DNA of 64,000 nucleotides, from positions 1,302,001 to 1,366,000 of the forward strand of contig OX337236.1 of the NCBI GenBank assembly GCA_946965045.2, given 5' to 3'. The position numbers and the translations under genes were made by a program. Shown one piece after another: positions 40,267 to 50,200 of the stretch. Position 1 is the first letter of the stretch; every line of letters starts with the position of its first letter. The DNA is from Epithemia pelagica. Lineage: Eukaryota > Bacillariophyta > Bacillariophyceae > Surirellales > Surirellaceae. Under the pieces are notes generated by a model that worked only from the letters and a program-made list of their open reading frames with translations, was not told the origin of the DNA and did not search any database.

Positions 40267-40387
40267 GGTTCTTACAAACAACGCCCTACTCAAACAAGGA
40301 AAGAAAGGCGAAACAACGATACCCTGTATTCGACACGGAGAGAGGTACGTTCAACGCCAAAGGTGCAGGTGGAGCCCCAACTAGGTA

Positions 40388-40392
40388 GCCAT
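40388..40392. repeat. Left 5 bp target site duplication of the gypsy element
   Basis: GCCAT, identical to 46183-46187. It abuts the TG start of the 5' LTR. Confidence 0.88.
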
Positions 40393-40577
40393 TGCAATGT
40401 GAAACATGCTCTAATGCGAGACGTGCGCAGACCTGCGCCTCAGACATGCGCAGACCTGCACCTCGAACATGCGCAGACCTGCACTTCAGACATGCGTCAA
40501 ACCCGTATCACGTCTCACACTTCACTTTAGACCTAAGCTCATAATGTTATCATCGACATCTTTAGCAAGCTACTGCA
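40393..40577 (+). repeat. 5' LTR (185 bp)
   Basis: It starts TGCAATGTGAAAC and ends CAAGCTACTGCA. It contains three to four tandem GCGCAGACCTGC(A/G)CCTC-type units. Apart from an 18 bp deletion in the 3' LTR, it matches that LTR almost base for base. Confidence 0.92.
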
Positions 40578-40625
40578 TTCTGATCAGAGCTTCTCCCTTG
40601 CTTTGGATCAACAAAAGAAAACACC

Positions 40626-42251
40626 ATGAGCTCATCCCATACCTGCACCTTCCCGTTTAAGGTGGAAGATGACGACTCCATCATGGAGGCAATCAAGTGG
40701 ACCCAAGGGACATCACGATATGAGATCTACATTTCACATCTTCGTGAGTTGGAACTCGGGCAGTTGCTTCCACATTGTTTGACTTTCAAGTCCAAGATTG
40801 AAGCTGCCATTGGTACTCCTGCCCATGTTGGGCCATCATTGTTTCGTGTTTTTCCACGCACCATCTCTCCGATTCTCCGTTCAGTTTGGGATCTGGTCCT
40901 TGAAGCGGGTGATGATGAAGTTTTGGTGGACACCATTGAAGGCTTCACAGAAGCATTGAAAATGTTTATTGCTGTGCATGCCACGGCAGATGATCGCCAT
41001 GATCTCCTTCAGCAACTTTGCAATCCAAAGAAACCTCGCGACCATCATGTGCAGTCTTTCTGGTATCGCATGAGAGAATTGAATGGGTACGTAGATTGGT
41101 TGCCTGGAAATGAAAGTGCTCTCGATGATGCACAACTCAAACAAGCATTCTATGATGCAATGCCACAAGCATGGCAAGACCGCTTTGTTCAAGCAGGTCA
41201 TTCCAACATTCACATGACCATGGCTGAAGTTGTGCGTTATTTCCGCAAACAGGAAAATCTTGCCTTGCGCAAACAAGCTGAGAATTCCTTGGCTCAGAAG
41301 AAATCTTCTAGCACTCAACGTCATTCAAAGTCTAATTCTGGAAAGCCTTATGCTTCAAAGAACAAAAGTTGGAAACGATCTTCTAAAGAGGATGGAAAAG
41401 ATTCTAGCAATCGCAAACGCACAGTCATTGATAATGATGCTGCCTGTCCAGTCCATCCGGACATGAATCATACTTGGGGTGAATGCTACAGCAACCCTGC
41501 TAACAAAAGCAAAAGCAAACGCAAAAACACTGATTCGTCGTCTAAGACATCAGACAAGAAGCGCCAGAAAACTAGCGCATCATCTGGAGAGCATGCCAAT
41601 GTCGCTGCTGATCTCACCTCTGCTCCTCTTGGAGATGAAAATGATCAGGCCATCAATGATGGTACTTTTTCTGAGGATCTTGAATCCAATGGTACGTTTT
41701 CCCTTGTCTGCTATGCAGATGAATGTGAAATACTCCATACCTCTCATCACTTGGACGACTTGTCCTTCCTTGCCTCTTCACAGGTGAAGAGTAGTTTGTC
41801 CCAACCAAACCATGATGTGCTCGTTGCATACGCATCCTTCTGTGAAGACTCGTACTCCCATGGAGAATACAAAAGTGATAATGAGATAACCCAAAACCTT
41901 GATGTTACGAAGTCCTTGCGTCTTAGATCTGTTGGCCTTATGACAGCCAGGCATGTGCAAAAACATAAATGCCGCAGGCCTTTCAAAGTGCTTTTTGATA
42001 CTGGATCTGACAAGACCCTTATCAGCCAACGTGCCCTTCCAATTGGGGCAAATCCAAAAACCATAGACGCCAGACAGGTCACTGGCATTCATGGAACCCA
42101 AAAACTCAATCAAGAAGTCTTGCTCACAGACATTGCCTTCCCTGAGTTCTCGCCCACTCAACGAGTGCCTGGCCCTATACGGGCAACAGTGTTCAACAAT
42201 GCTGACTCACCATACGATGTCATTGTCGGAATGGATGTAATGCAAGCCTAA
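40626..42251 (+). CDS. Gag-protease protein of the gypsy element
   Basis: 541 residues. The Gag part (about 1-220) is helical with a retrotransposon-gag-like segment (FWYRMRELNGYVDWLPG, LKQAFYDAMPQAWQDRF). A zinc-knuckle-like C-x2-H-x4-H-x4-C follows (CPVHPDMNHTWGEC). A Lys/Ser-rich linker leads to an aspartic protease with the active-site motif LFDTGSDKTLIS (about residue 458) and the late VIVGMDVM motif. The stop at 42249-42251 is an in-frame TAA. Beyond it the same frame stays open for 35 codons (GIDVQCSTQTVSW...), up to the inverted insert. So the stop may be read through, or be a late mutation. Confidence 0.88.
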   Translation: MSSSHTCTFPFKVEDDDSIMEAIKWTQGTSRYEIYISHLRELELGQLLPHCLTFKSKIEAAIGTPAHVGPSLFRVFPRTISPILRSVWDLVLEAGDDEVLVDTIEGFTEALKMFIAVHATADDRHDLLQQLCNPKKPRDHHVQSFWYRMRELNGYVDWLPGNESALDDAQLKQAFYDAMPQAWQDRFVQAGHSNIHMTMAEVVRYFRKQENLALRKQAENSLAQKKSSSTQRHSKSNSGKPYASKNKSWKRSSKEDGKDSSNRKRTVIDNDAACPVHPDMNHTWGECYSNPANKSKSKRKNTDSSSKTSDKKRQKTSASSGEHANVAADLTSAPLGDENDQAINDGTFSEDLESNGTFSLVCYADECEILHTSHHLDDLSFLASSQVKSSLSQPNHDVLVAYASFCEDSYSHGEYKSDNEITQNLDVTKSLRLRSVGLMTARHVQKHKCRRPFKVLFDTGSDKTLISQRALPIGANPKTIDARQVTGIHGTQKLNQEVLLTDIAFPEFSPTQRVPGPIRATVFNNADSPYDVIVGMDVMQA

Positions 42252-42356
42252 GGCATTGATGTCCAATGCTCGACACAAACCGTGTCTTGGAACAACAACA
42301 TGATTCCTTTTCGGCCTCCAAACTATTTCAATGATTCCGCCTTGGTGGAGACCCAA

Positions 42357-42541
42357 TGCAGTAGCTTGCTAAAGATGTCGATGATAACATTATGAGCTTA
42401 GGTCTAAAGTGAAGTGTGAGACGTGATACGGGTTTGACGCATGTCTGAAGTGCAGGTCTGCGCATGTTCGAGGTGCAGGTCTGCGCATGTCTGAGGCGCA
42501 GGTCTGCGCACGTCTCGCATTAGAGCATGTTTCACATTGCA
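42357..42541 (-). repeat. Inverted internal LTR (185 bp)
   Basis: A complete LTR in reverse orientation, with the same length and tandem units as the 5' LTR and lacking the 18 bp deletion of the 3' LTR. Confidence 0.9.
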
Positions 42542-42618
42542 TTCTGCCTCTCAAGGTGGCACGATGTGGAAAACAGAGGGGAACCTTGTCGAGTAGGATA
42601 AAAACCCTCAGCACAGAG

Positions 42619-43238
42619 TTAGCGATGGTAGGGCTTCACTCTGCGTATGGAAATGCGCTCAATGGTCGTAGCATTGAGTCGGATGGTGACTTTTCCATTA
42701 GTATGGACTGATTCTACGCGGTAGGGTCCATCCGCACGAGCCTCAAGTTTGCTCGGTTTGTAGCGAAGTTTCAAAACTTCATCACCAATGTGATAATCAT
42801 AGGCAAACCATTTGCGGTTAGCGGCAATCAACCTTGTGTCGATAAGTTGTTGTCTCCTCTCACGAAGGAGGAGGTGTAAGTCAGCAATGACAGGGATATC
42901 AAGAATCATATCTCGATGAAAGGCCAGGGCACCTGGGGTTGTTTGCAATGTGCCATGAACTGCTGAACGAGCAGCAAAGAGAACATTTGCTAGAGCAGTG
43001 TCCAACAACTGAGTTGCTGTGGCTATCCCATCAGGGGGATTCATGGTTGTAAGAGCGCGGAGGCTATTACCAACTGCTTGGTGCATGCGTTCACAAATTG
43101 CATTGGCCTGGGGATTTTTGGAAGAAATTGGATGGCCTTTGATGCCATGTCTCTGCAAGAGACGTTGAAAATGGTAGCCTGTAAATTCTCCTCCTTGATC
43201 ATAGATGCAATGGAGTGGCCTTGGATAGCGTGATAGCC
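42619..43238 (-). pseudogene. Integrase C-terminal fragment in the inverted copy
   Basis: About 207 codons matching the last part of the integrase in the main copy. It starts inside the catalytic core (CIYDQGGEF with the second Asp, NAICERMHQ with the Glu). Only two residue changes are seen against the main copy (W for R in NRKW, and the last residue R for C). It lacks a start codon of its own. Confidence 0.85.
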
Positions 43239-45938
43239 GCAACAACTACAGAGGCAGTTGCTCAACAGCAGCAGCATCTCACGACATCACAACAGCGTGA
43301 TCTGGCCAATCTCCTGAAGGACTTTCCAAAACTATTCTCTGGCAAACTCCGTTGTTTCCATAGAAAAATTCATCTTGAATTGAAAGATGGCACTGTTCCA
43401 CAGAATTGCCGACCATATCCGGTTCCCAAGCATCATGAACAAGTCTTCAAAGATGAACTTCAGCGACTTGTCGACGTTGGTGTCCTCAAGAAGTGTGGTG
43501 CCTCTGAATGGCTATCTCCAAGCTTCATTGTTCCTAAAACGGACGGACGCGTTCGCTGGATCTCTGACTTCCGGATGCTCAACAAATACATCAAACGCAG
43601 AGTCTTCAACCTGCCAAAGATACAGGATATCTTGACCAAACGCAATGGATATGCCTTTTTCACGAAGCTCGACATCTCCATGCAATACTACACCTTTGAA
43701 CTTGATCCTGCCAGCCAGGAGCTGTGCACTATCTGCACCCCATACGGCAACTATCGCTATCAACGTCTCCCCATGGGAGTTAGTCAGTCTCCTGACTTGG
43801 CACAAGAAATAATGGAGGACCTCCTCCGTCACCTTGATGAAGTCGATTGCTACATTGACGATGTTGGTGTTTTCAATAATACATGGGATTCCCATCTTGT
43901 TTCCCTGCGCAAAGTTCTGGCAATCCTTGAAAACAACAATTTTATTGTTAACCCAGCCAAATGCGAATGGGGTGTCCAGGAAACTGACTTCCTCGGATAT
44001 TGGTTAACACCAACTGGTTTGAAACCCAACAAACGCAAAATTGCGCCCATTTTGGCTCTCCAGCCACCCAAAACGGTCAAACAACTCCGGTCTTTCCTTG
44101 GTGCCGTCAACTATTACCGTGACATGTACCCCAAGAGGGCACACATTCTAGCACCCCTTACCAAACTCACTGGAAATGGCCGTGGCCCCATACAATGGAC
44201 ACCAGAATGTCAAAAGTCTTTTGACCATATGAATGCTCTTCTCGCCAAAGATTCCTTTCTACGCTATCCTGACCACAACAAACCCTTTCACATCTACTGT
44301 GATGCAAGTGATTTGCAACTTGGTGCCGCTATTCTTCAGGATGGCTCCCCTGTTGCCTTTTACTCACGCAAACTCACCCCTCCACAACGTAACTATACTG
44401 TTGGAGAAAAGGAACTTCTTTCCATTGTGGAAACTCTCAAAGAGTTTCGCACCATGCTTTATGGATGTCCAAACATTCATGTGTACACGGATCACAAAAA
44501 CAACACATTCCATCGCCTTCAGACCCAGCGTGTGTTGCGATGGCGACTCTTCCTTGAAGATTATGGTGTGCATTTCCACTACATCAAAGGCAAATCCAAT
44601 TCCCTTGCTGATGCACTCTCTCGTCTTCCCTTTGATGAGAGGCAGAATTCCCCTGATGGAAAACCTATGATCGATCAACAACAACAAAGTTTTTACTCAA
44701 TGGCCATCGACAATGATGATCTTCTTGATTGCTTTGTCAACCTCCCTTCTTCTGAAGGCATTCCGTTTGTACTTGATTACAACACTATTGCTGAGGCTCA
44801 GTCTCGGGACGCCAGACTAGAGCAACTCCGGCAGGAAAATGCACAACAGTTTGTGCAACAATTGCTTGCTCCGAACACATACGTGTGGAGTTATATTCCC
44901 AAACCAGACAATCCATGGAAGATCTATCTTCCCACTGAATTACTTGAACAAACCACTCGTTGGTATCATTTGGCCCTTAGCCACCAGGGACAAAATTGTT
45001 TGTACGATACCATGGCAATGCATTTGTATCATCCTGATCTACGCCGTCAAGTCAAGGCTGTGGTTTCCCGTTGCGACACTTGTCAACGTTACAAACAAGT
45101 CCTCCGAGGACATGGCCACACTGCACCTTGTGAGGCTTCATTGCATCCATGGCGTGAAATTGCTGTCGACTTAATTGGCCCCTGGACATTTAAAATGGCA
45201 GGACAAAAGGTCCAATTTCATGCACTCACTGCAATCGACACAGTTACCAATTTGGTCGAACTCATTAGAGTCGACAATAAAACTGCCGCACACGTTGCGC
45301 AACAACTTGAAAATGTATGGCTATCACGCTATCCAAGGCCACTCCATTGCATCTATGATCAAGGAGGAGAATTTACAGGCTACCATTTTCAACGTCTCTT
45401 GCAGAGACATGGCATCAAAGGCCATCCAATTTCTTCCAAAAATCCCCAGGCCAATGCAATTTGTGAACGCATGCACCAAGCAGTTGGTAATAGCCTCCGC
45501 GCTCTTACAACCATGAATCCCCCTGATGGGATAGCCACAGCAACTCAGTTGTTGGACACTGCTCTAGCAAATGTTCTCTTTGCTGCTCGTTCAGCAGTTC
45601 ATGGCACATTGCAAACAACCCCAGGTGCCCTGGCCTTTCATCGAGATATGATTCTTGATATCCCTGTCATTGCTGACTTACACCTCCTCCTTCGTGAGAG
45701 GAGACAACAACTTATCGACACAAGGTTGATTGCCGCTAACCGCAAACGGTTTGCCTATGATTATCACATTGGTGATGAAGTTTTGAAACTTCGCTACAAA
45801 CCGAGCAAACTTGAGGCTCGTGCGGATGGACCCTACCGCGTAGAATCAGTCCATACTAATGGAAAAGTCACCATCCGACTCAATGCTACGACCATTGAGC
45901 GCATTTCCATACGCAGAGTGAAGCCCTACCATTGCTAA
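43239..45938 (+). pseudogene. Reverse transcriptase-RNase H-integrase of the gypsy element, 5' disrupted
   Basis: 899 codons follow the inverted insert. The reverse transcriptase has FTKLDISMQYYTFEL (first Asp), LPMGVSQSP and the CYIDDV active site. RNase H has FHIYCDASDLQLGAAI, and VGEKELLSIVETLKEFR with its Glu. The integrase has an H-H-C-C zinc motif (WYHLALSH ... SRCDTC) and a D-D-E core (IAVDLIGPW, YDQGGEFTG, NAICERMHQ). A C-terminal SH3-like domain with GDEVLKLRYKP follows. The frame itself is intact, but its 5' end is cut off from Gag-protease by the inverted segment. An apparent upstream start (GTG at 43215) belongs to that segment. I therefore mark it as disrupted. Confidence 0.9.
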
Positions 45939-46015
45939 CTCTGTGCTGAGGGTTTTTATCCTACTCGACAAGGTTCCCCTCTGTTTTCCACATCGTGCCA
46001 CCTTGAGAGGCAGAA

Positions 46016-46182
46016 TGCAATGTGAAACATGCTCTAATGCGAGACGTGCGCAGACCAGACCTGCACCTCGAACATGCGCAGACCTGCACTTCAGACATGC
46101 GTCAAACCCGTATCACGTCTCACACTTCACTTTAGACCTAAGCTCATAATGTTATCATCGACATCTTTAGCAAGCTACTGCA
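46016..46182 (+). repeat. 3' LTR (167 bp)
   Basis: Same TG...CA ends as the 5' LTR. It lacks one internal 18 bp stretch within the tandem GCGCAGACC units. Confidence 0.92.
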
Positions 46183-46187
46183 GCCAT
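46183..46187. repeat. Right 5 bp target site duplication of the gypsy element
   Basis: GCCAT, matching 40388-40392. Confidence 0.88.
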
Positions 46188-46834
46188 TGGCTTCTTGGGG
46201 GAACAGTACCCTTCGGGATGGAACGGCTGAGTTCAGTGATCACGCAAAACGCAACCAGAGTGTTGAGTGTTGAAGTTCTACCTGACTGTTTTACACTTTT
46301 AAGCTAAAATTAACAACTTTTAACTTTTTTCATGAAAGTCAAGTCAATTTCCAGCCGAGATCCCATGACTTTTCTCTTTTCTCAGTGAAATCAAGTTGGA
46401 CAGCACCACATTTTCAACTTTGACTTAACGTTTTTCATGAAGTCAAGTTCTGAACTATGACCTTCCAACGTCAGCGTGAGCTGCGACTTCTACCATTACT
46501 CGTATCTCGAATCGTGGAAGTCAATAATATCAGAAAACCGAAACAGCAAAGAGTGTGAAGGTTAGTTTAGTTTCCATCTATCAACCTAGGTTTTCGGAAG
46601 TATTCTACTTTCGTTCGCTAACGCGCCGGCCTGGTGTAGTCTAAACTCCCTCCACTCGCACCTGGTCGCTCGTATCAACCTCATCAGTAGTCAAGGTGTC
46701 GGTTGGGGTTAGTTCCTCTAGGTCGTTTTCGCCATGGACCACCACTGGAGGCGTGTCCTTTGGTGTGCTAAAGCCGAACCTAGCGCGGAGTCCTTCGATC
46801 CGTCGTTCTTGGTAGGTCATGGGGGGCACAGTAT
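46188..46834. other. Non-coding stretch between retroelements
   Basis: This contains several GAAGTCAAGT/GACTT words and a short minus-strand frame at 46641-46829 (62 codons). That frame may be the shifted C-terminal tail of the GIY-YIG remnant on its right. Nothing else was recognised. Confidence 0.4.
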
Positions 46835-47766
46835 CTAGGATACTGTGCTCCTCCCATCCAATCCTTGATCAAAGTCATCATTTGAGGTTGAAAGTCGAGC
46901 GGTAGGCGACTGGGAGGAGGTCCACGAGAAAAACGAGGTGTTTGACTGGGACGACGAGGTAGACACTGGGCGGCAGACTAAGACTCTTTCGTCGTTCGTC
47001 GACTCATCAGTGCTGGGGGCGTTGTTGTTGGGTGGGAACCGGTGAAACCGCGGTTTGTGGCGGCATGCTCCGTAGATTTCGTTGCATTTGTTGATTGCTA
47101 GGTTGGGGTGTTTGCTCGTGAATTTGAGGATTTCCAAGCGTTCTCGTGCGCAGAGTTTGCAGGACTTTGTCCCAAAGGTTTTTACAGTGGAAAGCGGTTT
47201 GCCTTGCCAAAGTATGTCCACTTTGAGTCGGACGTGGTTCTTGCTTTCCTTCTTCTCGGTTTCTCTGGGAATGAAACAGGCGAAGTGGCTAGCAAACGAA
47301 TCAGAGCTCTTGTTCTTGAGAACCAGTTGCTTCACGTCTTGGACATGTTGTTGGATCCTTTTCTTTACGTGTTGTTGAGTATTGCCAATGTACTGCTTAC
47401 CGGTTTTGAGGCAGGTGGCTTTATAGACCACGATGGAACGTCTGCAGAAGCCTCCGTAGGGGCAGGCTTCACGGTTCCGGCAGTTACAGTCCAGATCTTC
47501 AAAATCCAAGGATCGTAGTCCGTCATTTAACTTGGAGTTGAGATCTCCTTGAAAATGCTCCCGGATGTTGGTGAACCGGTGATAGGACATCGAGATCCTC
47601 AACCAGGACAACGACGGGAACCGGCTTTTGATTTCTTTGAGCGTCTTGTGGATTGGTTTTTTCCAAAAGTCGGAATACCCAATCTTGAAATAAATAGCTC
47701 GTTTGCGGTCTCTCTCGCGTCGTTTTTTGAGAGCTTGTGAAACAGTGTCCAGTTTTTCGTTATCCT
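46835..47766 (-). pseudogene. GIY-YIG endonuclease domain, remnant of a retroelement
   Basis: The frame is open from a TAG at about 47767 to a stop at 46835, roughly 310 codons, with no ATG near its beginning. The first part (KKPIHKTLKEIKSRFPSL ... FTNIREHFQGDL) looks like the tail of a reverse-transcriptase protein. A Cys-rich knuckle (CNCRNREACPYGGFC) and a GIY-YIG nuclease motif follow (VVYKATC, KQYIGNT, VKKRIQQHVQDV). This Cys-knuckle plus GIY-YIG arrangement is typical of Penelope-like and some other non-LTR-type elements. The reverse transcriptase itself is missing, so this is a 5'-truncated fragment. A Ser-rich tail may continue, frameshifted, to 46641. Confidence 0.65.
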
Positions 47767-48912
47767 AGTTTCTGACTTCTGACTTTAAGACGACTTTTCT
47801 TTCTTAAAAAGTAAAAAAGTCAATTTGCAGAACTTTTGTGGCAATTGAATTGGAACTCCATTGTTCCTTTTTCAAGAATTTGTTGAGTTTGTGTGTTCCA
47901 AGATCTCTAGTAGAGGTCGGTCCCGCAACAGCTCATCTCTGCTAGAGTGCGCTGGAGAGGTCTCTGCTGGAACTAGGTATGCGCATCCGCTGGAGATAAG
48001 ACTACCTGTGCTACCATGATAAAAATGCCTAGCTAGGGGAGTACTCCTAGTAACTAGAGCACTTATCTTGGTGAGAGCTTTCCTTTCCAGTGGTGGAATA
48101 GTTGCTTGGTCTCCAGCAGAATCTTTTTGTTTTGTTGCCATGTCAATATTATCTCCTTTCAAGAATACACTGATAGGTGTCCTCTTACAGAACCTTCATT
48201 TTGGGGGTGTGCTTTGGACTGCTATCCATATTGCACTCTTCCACAGTTGAAGAGTCATCATTGTTATTGCAATCAGACACTTTGGAAGGCTGTGTAAAGC
48301 AAATGAATGATACAGAGTGACCAGTATGAAACAAACAAATGAGAAAGGATAAAAGTGACCAGTGCAGAGAAAAGAGTACGGTGACTAACGTATACACGCA
48401 ACAGAAAATCTTTGCTGGGGATTCTCTAGCGCTGGATCTCCAGCGCTGAAGATGCGTGACTGCTTACTGCTTACCGCAGAACCAAGAACTGACTTCAAAG
48501 TTAAAAGCTGAGTTGACTTCATTTATGGGCTGCCAACCCGTAATTTGCAAATTCCTGACCCCCCATAGCCCTGGACCCCCCATTTAACTTCAGCGTACAT
48601 CGCTCCTTCAATTTTTATCTGTAGGCTCTTGACCAACTATAGGGTTACCCCCACATTCCTCACTCCTCACGTTCAAGCCTTTCTATCGCAATGGCTCACA
48701 TCTCACATAAGACGGGAGAGAATCAAAGAGGAGAAACAAGAGATACCACATGATGGATATTGTAATTAGGGTTAAGGCTGCGCTTCGAAGCATAGCCTTT
48801 CTGGATTCTAGTTCATCCAACCCTTCTTTACACCCCCGATGCTGAACATGAACGTTACTATGAAATTTAATGATTGAAAATTGCCGGCCCCCAAAGTCGA
48901 TTGTTTTGCTTT

Positions 48913-49129
48913 GGATGATGGGCAGACGACTATGTCATTCATGACTGAATCCAAGACTCAGATCCAATTTGCGATGGATACTCCAATGGAGTCGACTTGG
49001 ACTCCAGAGATACTAGGGGTAGCTATGATGGCAACCAAACTGGAGTCGACATGGATTCTACTTGATGCAATCAAGTACTCCTAGGAACCTAATAGATGCG
49101 TGGGACCTATTGTACTCAATCCTAGCTAC
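48913..49129 (+). repeat. 217 bp direct repeat, copy 1
   Basis: It matches 49280-49496 with one mismatch seen by eye (GATTCTACTTG against GATTATACTTG). The offset is 367 bp. A 150 bp spacer separates the copies. Confidence 0.9.
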
Positions 49130-49279
49130 CAAGAGATTGCTGCTTTCCTACCAAAACCAATTGGTGACAGAATCACCAGCATTTAGGTCCGGATCTACTC
49201 CTACCTCTTCTGAGTGTAGCTAGCGGTCTACTAGATAGCATAGCTACTCACTTCTCATACAACCACCCGAATGTGATTC

Positions 49280-49496
49280 GGATGATGGGCAGACGACTAT
49301 GTCATTCATGACTGAATCCAAGACTCAGATCCAATTTGCGATGGATACTCCAATGGAGTCGACTTGGACTCCAGAGATACTAGGGGTAGCTATGATGGCA
49401 ACCAAACTGGAGTCGACATGGATTATACTTGATGCAATCAAGTACTCCTAGGAACCTAATAGATGCGTGGGACCTATTGTACTCAATCCTAGCTAC
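49280..49496 (+). repeat. 217 bp direct repeat, copy 2
   Basis: Partner of 48913-49129. Homology stops 56 bp before the CTAG that flanks the large transposon. Confidence 0.9.
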
Positions 49497-49552
49497 TGAG
49501 AGATAGCACAACTATGTTTGGCTAGGTGTTAGTGACATAGCTGCTACTCTCA

Positions 49553-49556
49553 CTAG
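49553..49556. repeat. CTAG at the left end of the large transposon
   Basis: The same four bases follow the right end at 63876-63879. This is a candidate palindromic 4 bp target duplication. Confidence 0.65.
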
Positions 49557-50200
49557 TGCCGCGCCGGGTGAGGCGGCCAAAACCTCGAAAATAGCGGCCA
49601 AATGACCATGATGGACATCTAGCGTAACTCACTCAATATAGGACGCCCATGCCCCAATATCGAGCGACGTCTTCTTCAAACAATGCTCTCGGCCCCTGCG
49701 GGCCACTTTTGCTATAGCGGCCATGGTTATCGAGTTCTAACTCACCATTGTAGGGTCATTTTTTTTTGTCCACGTAATGGCCGCTAGATTGCCCTTTGGC
49801 CGCTACATTGATGGTACTATAAGTCGACCACTACGTGCCCTACCATCAAATGGTGCCTACGATGTGTCTATCGTAGTGTAAGGAAGAGCACTTTCAGGTC
49901 ATATGGGCTATCGGTGGGCGTGATAGCGCAAACAAACCCCTGCTCGATTTGGCTCGTTTTTGTTGGAACGAGATTTTCATCCGTAACTCGATGTACTGCC
50001 GAAGCTCCAATATGGTAGTTCTACAGTTCATACTTGAAGGGCTTTTACTTTAGGGTCTACCTTCGTGAAACCAACTATCATAACTATCGTAGGTGCCATG
50101 GTTATCGCAAAATAGTCGTCCATCGATGAGAATTTTCATCTCTCGCGACACGAACCACAATCGATCCTCATCGTCAGTTTCCGCTACTCGTCTCGTTCAA
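49557..50200 (+). repeat. Left terminal inverted repeat, unique part
   Basis: Reverse complement of 63236-63875. It contains several GCGGCC/GGCCGC words near the tip and a poly-T tract of 9 (10 on the other side). Few differences are visible over ~640 bp. Confidence 0.9.

Larger units (their letters stand above)
42357..43238 (-). repeat. Inverted partial copy of the gypsy element (LTR plus end of integrase)
   Basis: 882 bp that are the reverse complement of 45319-46182 (864 bp). The 18 bp length difference is fully accounted for by the deletion in the 3' LTR. The left junction is exactly at the LTR terminus, and the right junction is inside the integrase coding region. Removing the insert brings the Gag-protease and polymerase sequences together in the same reading register. 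No 5 bp duplication is seen at the two junctions. Confidence 0.92.
40393..46182 (+). mobile_element. Ty3/gypsy LTR retrotransposon, interrupted by an inverted piece of itself
   Basis: Short LTRs (185 and 167 bp; TG...CA ends) and a perfect 5 bp target duplication (GCCAT) bound a 5.8 kb element. The internal order is Gag-protease, reverse transcriptase, RNase H, integrase, which is the Ty3/gypsy order. Just after the 5' LTR, ATCAGAGC may be part of a Met-tRNA primer-binding site. A purine-rich GAGAGGCAGAA precedes the 3' LTR. Bases 42357-43238 are an inverted copy of 45319-46182. The insert breaks the polyprotein, so this copy is not autonomous. Near-identity of copies shows that events here are recent. 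Confidence 0.93.
47767..49552. other. 1.8 kb non-coding region with a direct repeat
   Basis: No gene could be supported; short frames have no motif. The region contains CTAG-rich and TACTCCTAG-rich words (48035-48060, 49075-49085) and the 217 bp direct repeat listed separately. Its right end is the insertion site of the 14.3 kb transposon. Confidence 0.5.

Noticed and set aside
43215-43238. GTG-started beginning of the polymerase frame
   Set aside because: These codons belong to the inverted integrase segment read backwards. They extend the frame by chance.
49551-49560. CACTA (En/Spm) element, because the left end reads CACTAG
   Set aside because: The right end reads TCTAG when inverted, so CACTA is not shared. 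The transposase has piggyBac-like motifs.
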